A stretch of 64,000 nucleotides of DNA, from assembly GCF_019599265.1 (NCBI RefSeq), contig NZ_JAHZTC010000001.1:434001-498000 (forward strand). The letters run 5' to 3'. The notes under the pieces were generated by a model. The model saw only the letters and a list, made by a program, of their open reading frames with translations. It was not told the DNA's origin and did not search any database. Source of the stretch: Pontibacter sp. HSC-14F20. Its GTDB lineage: Bacteria > Bacteroidota > Bacteroidia > Cytophagales > Hymenobacteraceae. The position numbers and the translations under genes are program-made. Each line of letters starts with the position of its first letter. The stretch's first letter is position 1. Shown here one piece after another: positions 54,101 to 62,434 of this stretch.

Positions 54101-54676
54101 TTCTACACGCTCCAGGTCGGCATCAGTTTCTTCCAGCTTCTTGAGCGTCTGCTTTTTGCGCACACGGAACTTGGATATACCAGCAGCTTCTTCAAATAAC
54201 AGTCGACGGGAGTTTTCCTTATCGTTCAGGATCTCATCTACCATCTTCAGCTCAATAATGGCGTAACTGTCAGATCCTATACCTGTGTCGAGGAAGAGCT
54301 CATTGATGTCTTTGAGTCGGCAGGTTACGCCGTTGAGCATATACTCGCTGTCGCCGTTGCGGTAGTACTTGCGCGTAACGGTTACCTGGGAGTACTCGGT
54401 CGGGAGGATGCCCTTGTTGTTGTCGAAGGTAATAGACACTTCGGCCATCTGCACCGGCTTGCGGGTTTTGGAGCCGTTGAAGATCACGTTCTCCATTTTG
54501 TCGGAGCGCAGGTTTCGGGTCTTCTGTTCTCCCAACACCCAGCGTATAGCATCCACAATATTGGATTTGCCGCAGCCATTCGGGCCCACTATACCTGTAA
54601 TTCCTTCATCAAAATTAATGACGACACGGTCGCCAAAACTCTTGAATCCTTTAATCTCTAATCTTGATACTTGCAT
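51134..54676 (-). CDS. smc: Chromosome segregation protein SMC
   Basis: A 1180-residue SMC ATPase of standard size. N-terminal Walker A GPNGCGKSN near residue 33, a long coiled coil to a hinge at about residues 510-640 (FPEAIKYLAQ to SGGSVGLFDGSRLGRK), the returning coiled coil, and C-terminal signature LSGGEKTLTAISLLFA and Walker B FCIFDEVDAPLDD. It organises and segregates the chromosome with ScpA and ScpB, which are not in the window. ATG at 54676. Confidence 0.97.
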   Translation of the reverse strand: MQVSRLEIKGFKSFGDRVVINFDEGITGIVGPNGCGKSNIVDAIRWVLGEQKTRNLRSDKMENVIFNGSKTRKPVQMAEVSITFDNNKGILPTEYSQVTVTRKYYRNGDSEYMLNGVTCRLKDINELFLDTGIGSDSYAIIELKMVDEILNDKENSRRLLFEEAAGISKFRVRKKQTLKKLEETDADLERVEDVLFEIGKNMKTLERQAKQAIKYFQLKDDYKKFSLEFARRNINQYQQTLERLEQDVQRETELKESYVLAVTEAEDAIADQKSELNLTQEQLAEMQKTMQVQTAKLRQLENDIKLKSERSNFLKERMTQLRQQISQDTANLEHTQESIVELRDELIQVQDSFAGAEEQVNALKEQLQEANEQKLSLQEASQELSQEQRIKQNAVFQLNKSLEISQVQIHNLTQDLEQLRQQQLTADEDAALLQEQLQEAQAELEDRTSTLVSLQAKEESLLQNIEKTETDIEGLKEQLVALNRTRDARQNQYNLTKSLVENMEGFPEAIKYLAQSKDWKNPAPLLSDIIVCEPDYKSLIESYLEPYMNFFVVEELQDAVDAIALLKQHNKGRANFIILSEIEELEPTATFSEGALKAAFEVVKADKKYSNLLKYMLRNVYISDETEEDFSAEDYRTIILKDGSAIKKPLSLSGGSVGLFDGSRLGRKQNLEQLSEELEKLQQGVELMQSRINAQQQILLNYRSESQKDAIKQLEKEVAKLQQELLTVRIKNEQHQQNRKNFDQKQQELQQRLDDLYVQSQQISPQAEEDMQELKQLEEQMAVLNSQINQQQEQITVISGMYNQENIQFHQLKNRFGSLQQEISYKQKTVETNQERIAGLRQELEKSEEETVEATDFIEKNEALVQSMVEARSEFGYELDAVEKKYFSLRGELDEKDKTIRELQRKRQNADELLMRMQQTINDTRIKLVSVQERLGAEFNIATEELEQPIPELEHDGLFQLSNEELNKNISEIRTSLDKMGPVNAMAAEAYIEIEERNRFITEQRDDLVNAKNALIDTINEIDTVAKEKFLSSFTEIKQNFIRVFRSLFTEEDNCDLVLTDPKNPLDSRIEIMAQPKGKRPLTINQLSGGEKTLTAISLLFAIYLLKPAPFCIFDEVDAPLDDANIDKFNNIIRTFSNESQFIVVTHNKRTMASTDVMYGITMIEAGISRVIPVDLRQIA

Positions 54677-54793
54677 TCGCGTTTGCGGAATCTATTCAAA
54701 CTAAACTCAAAAATAAGACTAATTTGTTTACCATATCACAAGGGAGCGGTATAAATATGCAGGTAGTATACCGGTGGAATACATTATTTATGC

Positions 54794-54801
54794 TATATTT
54801 G
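54794..54801 (+). promoter_or_regulatory. Candidate -7 box of the 54818 gene
   Basis: TATATTTG matches TAnnTTTG, 16 bases before the ATG at 54818. No matching -33 box is obvious. Confidence 0.35.
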
Positions 54802-54817
54802 ATAAGAGACCGAGAGC

Positions 54818-55396
54818 ATGGAAGATTTTAAACTGATTCTATACATACTGGCCATTGTGGCTTATTTCATTTACACGGCCTGGCGCAAAGCCTTTAAAAC
54901 GCCTGACGAAGATGGTCGGCCCCCGGCACCGAAGGAGCGTCCATTGGAAGAACGACCAGCGAGAAACCGTACAGACCAGGAGCGCCCTACACCACGACCT
55001 ATACCTGCCACCCCATCACAGCCCCGACAGCAAAGACCGGCAGCCCCGGCTACTTCATTCGAGGATATTCTGCGGGAAATGCAAAGTAAAATGGAGCGGG
55101 CAAATGAGCAGAATAGAGCCCCTGTAGAAAAGCCTATACCTGTTTTGCAACCAATCACGAAGGTGGTAACCCAAGAGCGGACACCTAATCGTGTGCTTTC
55201 GCTGGAAAATCCAGAACAAGCCCGACTCTATAATCAGCAAAGGAAAGAGCGTATTGCTGCAGCGGATGCCCTGTACGAGACTAAGAAACAGGAACGGAGG
55301 GCAATTCCGAATGTTTATGGGGAGCTGCTGCACAATCCGCAGTCTGTTCGCCAGGCGTTCATTCTTTCAGAGATATTTAACCGGAAACAGTACTAG
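54818..55396 (+). CDS. Single-helix membrane protein with Pro/Arg-rich middle, unknown function
   Basis: A 192-residue protein: one N-terminal membrane helix (residues 5-21, KLILYILAIVAYFIYTA), a Pro/Arg/Glu-rich disordered stretch (about 28-75), a short helical segment (FEDILREMQSKMERANEQ), and a conserved C-terminal patch NPQSVRQAFILSEIFNRKQY. That last patch recurs in Bacteroidota hypothetical proteins I recall, but no function is known. Divergent from smc, with a 141-base gap. Confidence 0.75.
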   Translation: MEDFKLILYILAIVAYFIYTAWRKAFKTPDEDGRPPAPKERPLEERPARNRTDQERPTPRPIPATPSQPRQQRPAAPATSFEDILREMQSKMERANEQNRAPVEKPIPVLQPITKVVTQERTPNRVLSLENPEQARLYNQQRKERIAAADALYETKKQERRAIPNVYGELLHNPQSVRQAFILSEIFNRKQY

Positions 55397-55522
55397 CTAT
55401 ACCTTAGTCTGTTAAAAGGATGACCGATAAGCACCCCTTAATTGGTTGAATCAGGCTAGAAGAAAATAATTCCTGCCAATCGAATAGTGAAAATTAGTCT
55501 CAGGTATAGGGTGTGAAATTTA

Positions 55523-56188
55523 CTATAAATACTGCGTGAGGGCATAAGCCAGGATATTGGCACCCATCTGAAGTGCTTCCTGTCTTTTATTTTCGGGATC
55601 GTTGTGTACCTCTGCATCCTCCCAACCATTGCCTAAGTCTGTTTCGTAACTGTAAAAGCAAACCAGCCTGCCTTTATGGATGATGCCAAAGCCCTGTGGC
55701 GGTTTGTTGTCGTGCTCGTGGATTTTAGGCAGCCCGTTCTTGAAGGTATACTTCTGACTATAGATCGGGTGGTCAAAAGGCAACTCGACAAACTCATATT
55801 CCGGGAATACCTTCTTCATCTCCTTCCTAATGTATTGGTCCATCCCATAGTTGTCGTCGATGTGCAGGAATCCTCCGCTGATCAGGTAATTGCGCAAATT
55901 CTGTACTTCCACATCTGAAAACACCACATTGCCATGGCCTGTCATGTGCACAAAGGGATAGGTGAAGAGTTCAGGACTACCGACTTCTACCACCCCTTCT
56001 TCCGGCGCAATGTTCATGTTGAGATTTTGATTACAGAATCTTATCAGGTTTGGCAGCGAGGTTTTATTCGCATACCAGTCACCACCTCCGTTATACTTCA
56101 GTTTGGCTATTTTAAAGCTATACTTTTGCTGTGCAGCCAGTACACCACAAAACAGCATCAGGTATAGGAACAGGAGGGAGCGCTTCAT
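55523..56188 (-). CDS. DUF4159 domain-containing secreted protein
   Basis: A 221-residue protein with a signal peptide (ending GVLAAQ) and a DUF4159 domain: KLKYNGGGDWYANKTSLPNLIRFCN, PFVHMTGHGNVVFSD, and LISGGFLHIDDNYGMDQYIRKEM, with the final 'GNGWEDAEVHNDPENKR'. The fold is related to glutamine-amidotransferase-like sandwich domains; function unknown. It is 18 bases downstream of rsmE and so probably co-transcribed. Confidence 0.9.
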   Translation of the reverse strand: MKRSLLFLYLMLFCGVLAAQQKYSFKIAKLKYNGGGDWYANKTSLPNLIRFCNQNLNMNIAPEEGVVEVGSPELFTYPFVHMTGHGNVVFSDVEVQNLRNYLISGGFLHIDDNYGMDQYIRKEMKKVFPEYEFVELPFDHPIYSQKYTFKNGLPKIHEHDNKPPQGFGIIHKGRLVCFYSYETDLGNGWEDAEVHNDPENKRQEALQMGANILAYALTQYL

Positions 56189-56206
56189 AAATTAGAACAT
56201 AAAAGT

Positions 56207-56923
56207 TTATAATGGGGCGTAGATATCGTGTAGAACGTGCAAGGTATGGCAGGCCACCAGGGCGGCTGTTTCGGTGCGTAACCGGCTCTGGCCCAACGTG
56301 ACAGGCTTTATGCCTGCGTCATAGGCAGCCGCGATTTCGGTGGTAGAAAAGTCACCTTCCGGCCCGATCAGAATACAATGCTGGCGGTTGGGCTTGTAAT
56401 GATCCTTAATCGATTTGGTCGCATCATCTTCCAGGTGCGCGATAAAAGTATCCTCAGGTATACAGGTTTTGATGAAGCGCTGGAAAGGTGTTAGTTCGTT
56501 CAGTAACGGAAGGTAGCCCTTCTGCGATTGTTTCATGGCACTAACCGCTATTTTTTCAATGCGGTCGAGGCGGAGTTGCTTGCGTTCGGAATACTCGCAT
56601 TCCAGAAAAGTGATCGCACTGACACCAATCTCGACGGCTTTTTCTACAAACCACTCAATCCGGTCCATATTCTTAGTTGGTGCCACAGCAATGTGCACGT
56701 AATAAGGAAGTTTGCCATATTCGAGCTGCTTGTCTATTATCTGCAGCTGACAGCGCTTCTGGTGTGCATCCTGAATGATGGCTGTATACCTGCCGCCCCG
56801 ACCATCCACCAGGTATACGGTGTCGCCCTGGTGCAAACGCAGTACACGGGTACAGTGCTTGGATTCATCTTCGGCCAGGTTATAGATGTCGGTATTGATG
56901 TCAGGGGTATAGAATAAGTGCAC
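56207..56923 (-). CDS. rsmE: 16S rRNA (uracil-1498-N3)-methyltransferase RsmE
   Basis: A 238-residue SPOUT-family methyltransferase. N-terminal PUA-like domain (HCTRVLRLHQGDTVYLVDGRGG) and the knotted SAM-binding domain with CILIGPEGDFSTTEIAAA and LGQSRLRTETAALVACHTL. It methylates U1498 of 16S rRNA. Its promoter region (56924-57029) lies between the gene and the IS element that interrupted the pckA terminator. Confidence 0.94.
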   Translation of the reverse strand: MHLFYTPDINTDIYNLAEDESKHCTRVLRLHQGDTVYLVDGRGGRYTAIIQDAHQKRCQLQIIDKQLEYGKLPYYVHIAVAPTKNMDRIEWFVEKAVEIGVSAITFLECEYSERKQLRLDRIEKIAVSAMKQSQKGYLPLLNELTPFQRFIKTCIPEDTFIAHLEDDATKSIKDHYKPNRQHCILIGPEGDFSTTEIAAAYDAGIKPVTLGQSRLRTETAALVACHTLHVLHDIYAPL

Positions 56924-57020
56924 GGTAGTATTGGTTGAATGACAAAGCCTGCTACAGGTATACGAATGTAGTCAATTTTAAAACAAGGAAACAGATTGGC
57001 TTTCATAAAAAAAGCCTTCC

Positions 57021-57029
57021 CGCTTTAGC
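57021..57029. repeat. Left target-site duplication of the IS element
   Basis: CGCTTTAGC, identical to 58814-58822, directly outside the left terminal repeat. Confidence 0.85.
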
Positions 57030-57068
57030 GAGGGCACTGAAAAAGTCCCTCATTTAGGAGCAACCCTT

Positions 57069-57110
57069 AGAAGCGATCAGGTAAAACCATGTTTTTACCT
57101 GATCGCTTCT
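57069..57110. terminator. Hairpin inside the IS, past the transposase stop
   Basis: Stem AGAAGCGATCAGGTAAAA (57069-57086) pairs perfectly with 57093-57110 around a 6-base loop. It may end the transposase transcript or block outside transcription from entering the element. Confidence 0.7.
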
Positions 57111-57232
57111 CTTATTATCAGAAGTTGTGCTGGCCAACCGAACGATCACTTGTATAGCCAATCGGACTTTCAATTGTGTGTAGGGTCGGAAAGGAAGGGC
57201 GCCTGGGCGGTTTTGTGGGGAATTCCCGAGGC

Positions 57233-58708
57233 TTAAGCGCTTAGTTTGAGGATTCGCTTCAGGTTTACTGTGAAGATGGCCAGCGCTCCCTGCAGCTGCA
57301 TGCTGGTGATGCCATAGGAGATGGCCCTGCCATAGCCATGGACGTTTTTGAGCTCGCTGTTCTTGGCTTCTATTTTATAGCGCTCCCTGGTCTTCTCCTT
57401 GAAGTAGGCTGTCTGTTGAAAGGCCTGCTGCTCCACATGGATAGGCGACTTGATGGTCACGGCATAGGTTTTTGACTTGGCTCCTGGTTTGTAGCAACCC
57501 TCTTTTAAGGGGCAGCTCCTGCATTTTTGAACGTCAAAGTAGTAGACGGTTGCCTGGTTCTTGCCACGGTTCTTTTTCCCCTGACGTGCCTTTCGCATGG
57601 CCATATGCCCGGCAGGGCATACAAACATAGCAGCGTCTTTGTTATACTCAAACCTGGCTTCCTCCTTTCGGGTGCCCTGGCTGATGACAGGGTTGAGTTT
57701 GGCCACCAGCTTTAGACTGCGGCCCTCCTTGTCCTGGAGCTTGAGGTTTTCCTTGCCTGAATAGGCCGCATCGCCGATGATGGTGTCCACCTGAAGGCCA
57801 TTGGCGCGGCTTATTTGCAGAAGCTCTGGCAGTTGCGGGCCATCGCCTTTTTCGCCCGAGGTGACAAGGGCGGCGGCAATGATGCGCTCCTCTGTCATGG
57901 CCAGATGCGCTGTCATGGCCAGGTGCGTCTTGTAGCCAAAGAAGCTGCTGTCAGCCGATTTATGGCCCGTCCTGGCATCCGTGTCTTTGGAGAGCGTATG
58001 GCTCTCCTGGGTATCCTCCACCGTTTCCCTGAGCAGGTTGAGCTTCTCTCTGACGGCGGGAATCACGCACAGCGCCTGGTCCGCTTCAACGAGCTTTTCA
58101 AGCCTGCGGCAGTAAGCCAGCTGCTCTTCCAACCCGCCCGAGTCATTCTGTTCGGGCATGCGGCCCTTGATGTCTTCATCGATGCTGCAAAGGGCTTTGC
58201 GCAGCAGCCTTGAGCGTTCTCTGAGCACCTCCAGGGCGGATTGTGGATTTGACCTGGAGAGCGAGTGGGTGGCGTCCACGATAAGGGAGTGGGACTTGAT
58301 GATGCCCTTTTCAAGGGCAATGGCGACCGTCTTGCTGATCAGAAGGTTCAGCAGGTCGGTGTCCTTTAAGCGGAGCTTGCGGAACTTGGTCAGGGAGCTG
58401 GGGTTGATCAGAGCCTCCTCGGGCGAGAGCTCGAGAAAGTATTTGAAGGACATATCGTAGCGCGAGCGCTCCACCACGTCCACATCGGAGACGGTGTAAA
58501 TCGTCTTCAGCAACAAGTACTTGAACATGCGCACCGGGCTTTCGGCCCTGCGGCCATTGGTGGTGCAGTATTTACTGGCCAGCTCCTCGTAGATGAAAGT
58601 GAAGTCGATCAGGTCGTTGATTTTACGAAGCAGATTGTCCTGGGGGACAATCAGATCATAGAGCCCTGAATAGGGGCTTGGTTGAATTTGTTGCTGTTGC
58701 GCTACCAT
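57233..58708 (-). CDS. IS1182 family transposase
   Basis: A DDE transposase of about 491 residues. N-terminal DUF772-type domain (PSPYSGLYDLIVPQDNLLRKINDLIDF, then SPVRMFKYLLLKTIYTVSDV), a DDE catalytic core with IVDATHSLSRSNP near residue 145 and IIGDAAYSGKENL near 310, and a C-terminal zinc-like region (CRSCPLKEGCYKPG) followed by the last glutamate in KIEAKNSELKNVHG. The frame stays open to a GTG at 58792, but MVAQQQQIQPS at 58708 is the likely start. Apparently uninterrupted, so the element may be active. Confidence 0.94.
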   Translation of the reverse strand: MVAQQQQIQPSPYSGLYDLIVPQDNLLRKINDLIDFTFIYEELASKYCTTNGRRAESPVRMFKYLLLKTIYTVSDVDVVERSRYDMSFKYFLELSPEEALINPSSLTKFRKLRLKDTDLLNLLISKTVAIALEKGIIKSHSLIVDATHSLSRSNPQSALEVLRERSRLLRKALCSIDEDIKGRMPEQNDSGGLEEQLAYCRRLEKLVEADQALCVIPAVREKLNLLRETVEDTQESHTLSKDTDARTGHKSADSSFFGYKTHLAMTAHLAMTEERIIAAALVTSGEKGDGPQLPELLQISRANGLQVDTIIGDAAYSGKENLKLQDKEGRSLKLVAKLNPVISQGTRKEEARFEYNKDAAMFVCPAGHMAMRKARQGKKNRGKNQATVYYFDVQKCRSCPLKEGCYKPGAKSKTYAVTIKSPIHVEQQAFQQTAYFKEKTRERYKIEAKNSELKNVHGYGRAISYGITSMQLQGALAIFTVNLKRILKLSA

Positions 58709-58813
58709 CTGAATGCTCTCTGATTCCACCAGGAGATACGAAAAAAGGAGCAGAAAACTTAATTCCTGCTCCTGTAATTCTCCAGTTTTCACGGAGACTT
58801 TTTCAGTGCCCTC

Positions 58814-58822
58814 CGCTTTAGC
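58814..58822. repeat. Right target-site duplication of the IS element
   Basis: CGCTTTAGC, identical to 57021-57029, directly outside the right terminal repeat. Confidence 0.85.
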
Positions 58823-58853
58823 AGGAAGGCTTTTTTTGAGGTTTGAATGTATC

Positions 58854-60470
58854 TTAATTGATAGAAACTTCTACATGGGGAGCACCAGCCAGGATGTCCT
58901 CGCTTGCAAATTCAGCATACTTGCTGAAGTTTTTCACAAACTTGGATGCCAGGTCAGTGGCCTTTGCATCGTACTCCTCTTTGTTTGTCCAAGTATTACG
59001 CGGGTTCAGGATCTCGGCCGGAACGTTCGGGCAAGAGTTTGGCATTTCTACCCCGAAGATAGGATGCTTCGTGTACTCCACGTTGTCAAGCTCGCCGTTT
59101 AGTGCTGCTGTGATCATGGCGCGGGTAAAAGGCAGCTTCATGCGAGAGCCTACACCGTAGGCACCACCTGTCCAACCTGTGTTTACCAGCCACACATTTA
59201 CGTTGTTCTCGGTCATCTTCTGGCCAAGCATCTCAGCATATTTGGTTGGGTGAAGCGGCAGGAAAGCAGCACCAAAGCAAGCAGAGAACGTCGTTTGTGG
59301 CTCTGTAATGCCTACTTCAGTCCCGGCCACTTTCGCAGTATAACCAGAAATGAAGTGGTACATGGCCTGGCTGGTATTCAGCTTCGAGATTGGAGGCAAT
59401 ACACCAAAGGCATCAGCCGTCAGGAAGAAGATATTTTTTGGAATATCAGCTCTGGATGGCTCTACCGCGTTGTCGATGTGATTAATTGGATAAGCTGTAC
59501 GCGTGTTCTCTGTAACAGACTTATTCTCGTAATCTACCGTGCGTGTGCCTTCTATGAAGCGCGTGTTTTCTACAATAGAGCCAAACTTGATGGCATCCCA
59601 GATTTGTGGTTCTTTTTCACGGGTCAGGTCAATTACCTTGGCGTAGCAACCCCCTTCGAAGTTAAATACGCTGTCGGAGGTCCAACCATGCTCATCGTCA
59701 CCGATCAGACCACGGTTCGGGTCAGCTGACAAAGTAGTCTTACCGGTACCTGACAAACCAAAGAAGATAGCCGTATCACCATTATTGCCTACGTTGGCAG
59801 AACAGTGCATTGACAAGGTGTTTTTCTCTTCCGGCAGGATATAGTTCAGCACACCGAAGATCCCTTTCTTCATTTCGCCTGCGTAGCCAGTGCCACCGAT
59901 CAGGATGATGTTGCGGGTAAAGTTGATGATCGCGAAGTTAGCCTGACGTGTGCCATCTACTTCCGGATCAGCTTCAAATTCAGGGGCGCAGATGATGGTG
60001 AAATTAGGGTTGTGGTCTTTAAGCTCTTCTTTTTCAAGACGCAGGAACATATTGTTGCAGAAGAGGTTATGCCAGGCCTGTGTGTTTACGATGCGCAAGT
60101 CGAGACGATAGTCGGGGTGAGCACCTGCATAAGCGTCGCGCACATAAAGGCGGCGATCTTTCAGGAAGTCAACCATTTTGTCGTAGAGTCTGTCGAACTT
60201 CACAGGATCGAACGCAATGTTGATGTCGCCCCACCAAACGGTGTTTTCTGTTTTGGCGTCTTTCACCACAAAGCGGTCCTTCGGAGAGCGACCTGTAAAT
60301 TTGCCTGTGTCACACATCAGAGCGCCAGTGTCAGTGAGTACGCCTTCGCCATTTTTCAGAGCCTCTTCCACTAGCTCGGCAGGAGTGAGGTTCCAGAGCA
60401 CTTCTTTCGCTTCTTTGATGCCCAGGCTCTCCAGACCTACTTTACCTGATTTTATACCAGATTCTTTCAT
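58854..60470 (-). CDS. pckA: Phosphoenolpyruvate carboxykinase (ATP)
   Basis: A 538-residue ATP-dependent PEPCK that converts oxaloacetate and ATP to PEP in gluconeogenesis. Substrate-binding RSPKDRFVVKD, Mn2+/kinase region MHCSANVG, P-loop GLSGTGKTTLSADP near residue 245, and the GDDEHGW and RTAYPINHIDNA boxes are all present. An upstream TTG at 60521 extends the frame, but the ATG at 60470 gives normal length. A TATTTTTG box (minus strand, 60519-60526) fits the -7 promoter consensus. Its terminator has been split by the IS element. Confidence 0.97.
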   Translation of the reverse strand: MKESGIKSGKVGLESLGIKEAKEVLWNLTPAELVEEALKNGEGVLTDTGALMCDTGKFTGRSPKDRFVVKDAKTENTVWWGDINIAFDPVKFDRLYDKMVDFLKDRRLYVRDAYAGAHPDYRLDLRIVNTQAWHNLFCNNMFLRLEKEELKDHNPNFTIICAPEFEADPEVDGTRQANFAIINFTRNIILIGGTGYAGEMKKGIFGVLNYILPEEKNTLSMHCSANVGNNGDTAIFFGLSGTGKTTLSADPNRGLIGDDEHGWTSDSVFNFEGGCYAKVIDLTREKEPQIWDAIKFGSIVENTRFIEGTRTVDYENKSVTENTRTAYPINHIDNAVEPSRADIPKNIFFLTADAFGVLPPISKLNTSQAMYHFISGYTAKVAGTEVGITEPQTTFSACFGAAFLPLHPTKYAEMLGQKMTENNVNVWLVNTGWTGGAYGVGSRMKLPFTRAMITAALNGELDNVEYTKHPIFGVEMPNSCPNVPAEILNPRNTWTNKEEYDAKATDLASKFVKNFSKYAEFASEDILAGAPHVEVSIN

Positions 60471-60603
60471 TTGAAAATAAAGGGTTTTAAGTGAACTGTT
60501 TGTTTCACAACGGTGATACAAAAATATAAAATATTAGATATTAAAATAAGATTAGTCGCTATAATTAAAAAAGAGGTTTGCAAATGGCGTTCCGCCAAAA
60601 AAA

Positions 60604-60635
60604 TTTGTCTGTAAGTGTATAAACCAATATATTTA
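60604..60635 (+). promoter_or_regulatory. Candidate promoter of the POT transporter
   Basis: TTTG at 60604-60607 and TATATTTA at 60628-60635 with a 20-base gap match the Bacteroidota TTTG...TAnnTTTG pattern with one mismatch, placing the start about 36 bases before the ATG at 60678. Confidence 0.4.
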
Positions 60636-60677
60636 CCTTCTTTGTATGCTAAACTAAACAATCAACTAACAATCCCT

Positions 60678-62264
60678 ATGTCTTATCAAGATCATACGCT
60701 TACTGACCAGGTAAGTGAGCAAAACGCACCGATTGGCGCTGACCCGGCTGGACCAGAAATGTTCGGGCATCCGAAGGGGCTTTTTTATCTATTTTTTGCC
60801 GAACTCTGGGAACGCTTTAGTTTCTACGGCATGCGCGCTCTCTTGGTGCTCTATATGGTGAATAACCTGTTTGAGTCATTCGCTAACCGCGATGAGATCG
60901 CAATTGGTATCTACGCAGCTTATGGCGCCTTAGTTTATGCCACTCCTGTAATTGGTGGTATGATTGCCGACAGACTCCTGGGTTATCGCAAAGCCATTAT
61001 GCTGGGTGCCGTTCTGATGGCATTAGGGCACTTTGCGCTCGCCATTGAGCATCCAGTTTTCTTCTACGGTTCCCTTGCCCTTTTGATTGTAGGTAACGGT
61101 TTTTTCAAGCCAAATATTTCAACAATGGTAGGTACTCTTTACAAAGAGGGTGATACGCGTCGCGATGCAGGTTTCACTATCTTCTACATGGGTATTAATA
61201 TTGGCGCTATGGTGGCACCGCTCATTTGTGGTTGGTTAGGTATGACTTACGGCTGGCATTATGGTTTCGGCGCTGCCGGTGTAGGTATGTTGCTCGGTCT
61301 GATCATGTTCTGGCAAGGTGGACGCAGCGGCGTGTTTGGTAACAATGGACTTCCGCCGGAGCCAGCTGTTATCAAGGAGCGTGTTGCCGGTATCACAAAA
61401 GAGGCCTGGATTTCGATTCTGAGCTTCCTTTCGCTTCCTGTTTTCGGTCTGCTGCTGTTCAATGGTACGCTTGATCTGCCAGGTTTTGGCGAAACCGTTT
61501 TTGATGGTTCTATTATGCACATTGTGATGAACTACATCCTGCTTCCTGTTATCGCCCTTGTTTTAATTTATAATCTGGTGAAAGTGGACAGTGTGGAGCG
61601 TCAGCGCTTATTTGTGGTGATTTTACTTACCTTTTTCATCACTGTTTTCTGGTCATTCTTTGAACAGGCGGGTTCTTCACTCACGCTGTTTGCTGAGCGT
61701 AACGTGAACCTTACCTTCATGAACGCAGCGCAGACTAACTCGATCAACCCTTTCTTTATCATCCTGTTTGCCCTTCCTTTCTCGGCTATGTGGGTGTTTC
61801 TATCCAAGCGTCGTGTTAATCCATTCACGCCTGTTAAGTTCGCTTTAGGTATAGCGCAGCTAGGCTTAGGTTTCCTGATTTTTGCCTGGAGTGCTAACTA
61901 TGCCGATGCCGAAGGTAGAGTATCCATTTGGTTCCTGATCCTAGGTTATATGTTCATCACAACGGGTGAGTTGTTCGTATCGCCGGTAGGTCTTTCTAAA
62001 GTAACAGAGCTTTCTCCGAAGAAGATCGTGGCCTTTATCATGGGTATCTGGTTCCTGTCATCTTCTTTCGCGCACTACATTGCTGGTCTTATCGCTAAGC
62101 TGACAGCCGTAAGTGGTACTGAGGGTGAGGCTGCTACAGGTATGGCTTCTCTGCTGGTTTACACAAGCGTATTTGAACAAATTGCTTATGTGGCCTTCGG
62201 TTTTGCAGTTCTGGCGCTGTTGCTGACTCCGATCATGCGTAAGTGGATGCACGGTATCCACTAA
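60678..62264 (+). CDS. POT family proton-dependent oligopeptide transporter
   Basis: A 528-residue major-facilitator peptide transporter with about 12-14 membrane helices. The signature E-x-x-E-R-F-x-Y-like stretch is FAELWERFSFYGMRALLVLYM near residue 40, with 'IGGMIADRLLGYRKAI' and GNGFFKPNISTMVG, the PTR2 signature. It imports di- and tripeptides with protons. The frame extends to a GTG at 60615, but the ATG at 60678 is preferred. A terminator follows. Confidence 0.95.
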   Translation: MSYQDHTLTDQVSEQNAPIGADPAGPEMFGHPKGLFYLFFAELWERFSFYGMRALLVLYMVNNLFESFANRDEIAIGIYAAYGALVYATPVIGGMIADRLLGYRKAIMLGAVLMALGHFALAIEHPVFFYGSLALLIVGNGFFKPNISTMVGTLYKEGDTRRDAGFTIFYMGINIGAMVAPLICGWLGMTYGWHYGFGAAGVGMLLGLIMFWQGGRSGVFGNNGLPPEPAVIKERVAGITKEAWISILSFLSLPVFGLLLFNGTLDLPGFGETVFDGSIMHIVMNYILLPVIALVLIYNLVKVDSVERQRLFVVILLTFFITVFWSFFEQAGSSLTLFAERNVNLTFMNAAQTNSINPFFIILFALPFSAMWVFLSKRRVNPFTPVKFALGIAQLGLGFLIFAWSANYADAEGRVSIWFLILGYMFITTGELFVSPVGLSKVTELSPKKIVAFIMGIWFLSSSFAHYIAGLIAKLTAVSGTEGEAATGMASLLVYTSVFEQIAYVAFGFAVLALLLTPIMRKWMHGIH

Positions 62265-62282
62265 TCTGAATATTCTTATATT

Positions 62283-62316
62283 AAAAAGCCCGCACCTGTT
62301 TTGGTGCGGGCTTTTT
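62283..62316 (+). terminator. Intrinsic terminator of the POT gene
   Basis: A 14-bp stem AAAAAGCCCGCACC/GGTGCGGGCTTTTT (62283-62296 and 62303-62316) with a 6-base loop and T-run. Confidence 0.92.
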
Positions 62317-62434
62317 TGATTTTATAGTTCTATTTATGATATTGCGAAAATTTCTGATTTAGCACTGAATTGCTTGACCGATAGCGGCTTGGTGTTAACG
62401 TGAAAATTCAACTATTAGCCATATTATTATTTAC

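Larger units (their letters stand above)
57030..58813 (-). mobile_element. IS1182-type insertion sequence, intact, 1784 bp
   Basis: Bounded by an exact 18-bp terminal inverted repeat (GAGGGCACTGAAAAAGTC at 57030-57047, complement at 58796-58813) and by a 9-bp direct repeat CGCTTTAGC (57021-57029 and 58814-58822), the target-site duplication. It encodes one full-length transposase. Joining the flanks rebuilds the terminator AAAGCCTTCC-CGCTTTAGC-AGGAAGGCTTT, so the element inserted into the loop of the pckA terminator. No GGTATAG motif was found inside it, unlike the surrounding DNA. Confidence 0.93.

Noticed and set aside
57233..58792. Longer transposase starting at the GTG at 58792
   Set aside because: That start falls almost inside the terminal inverted repeat; the ATG at 58708 begins the recognised N-terminal domain.
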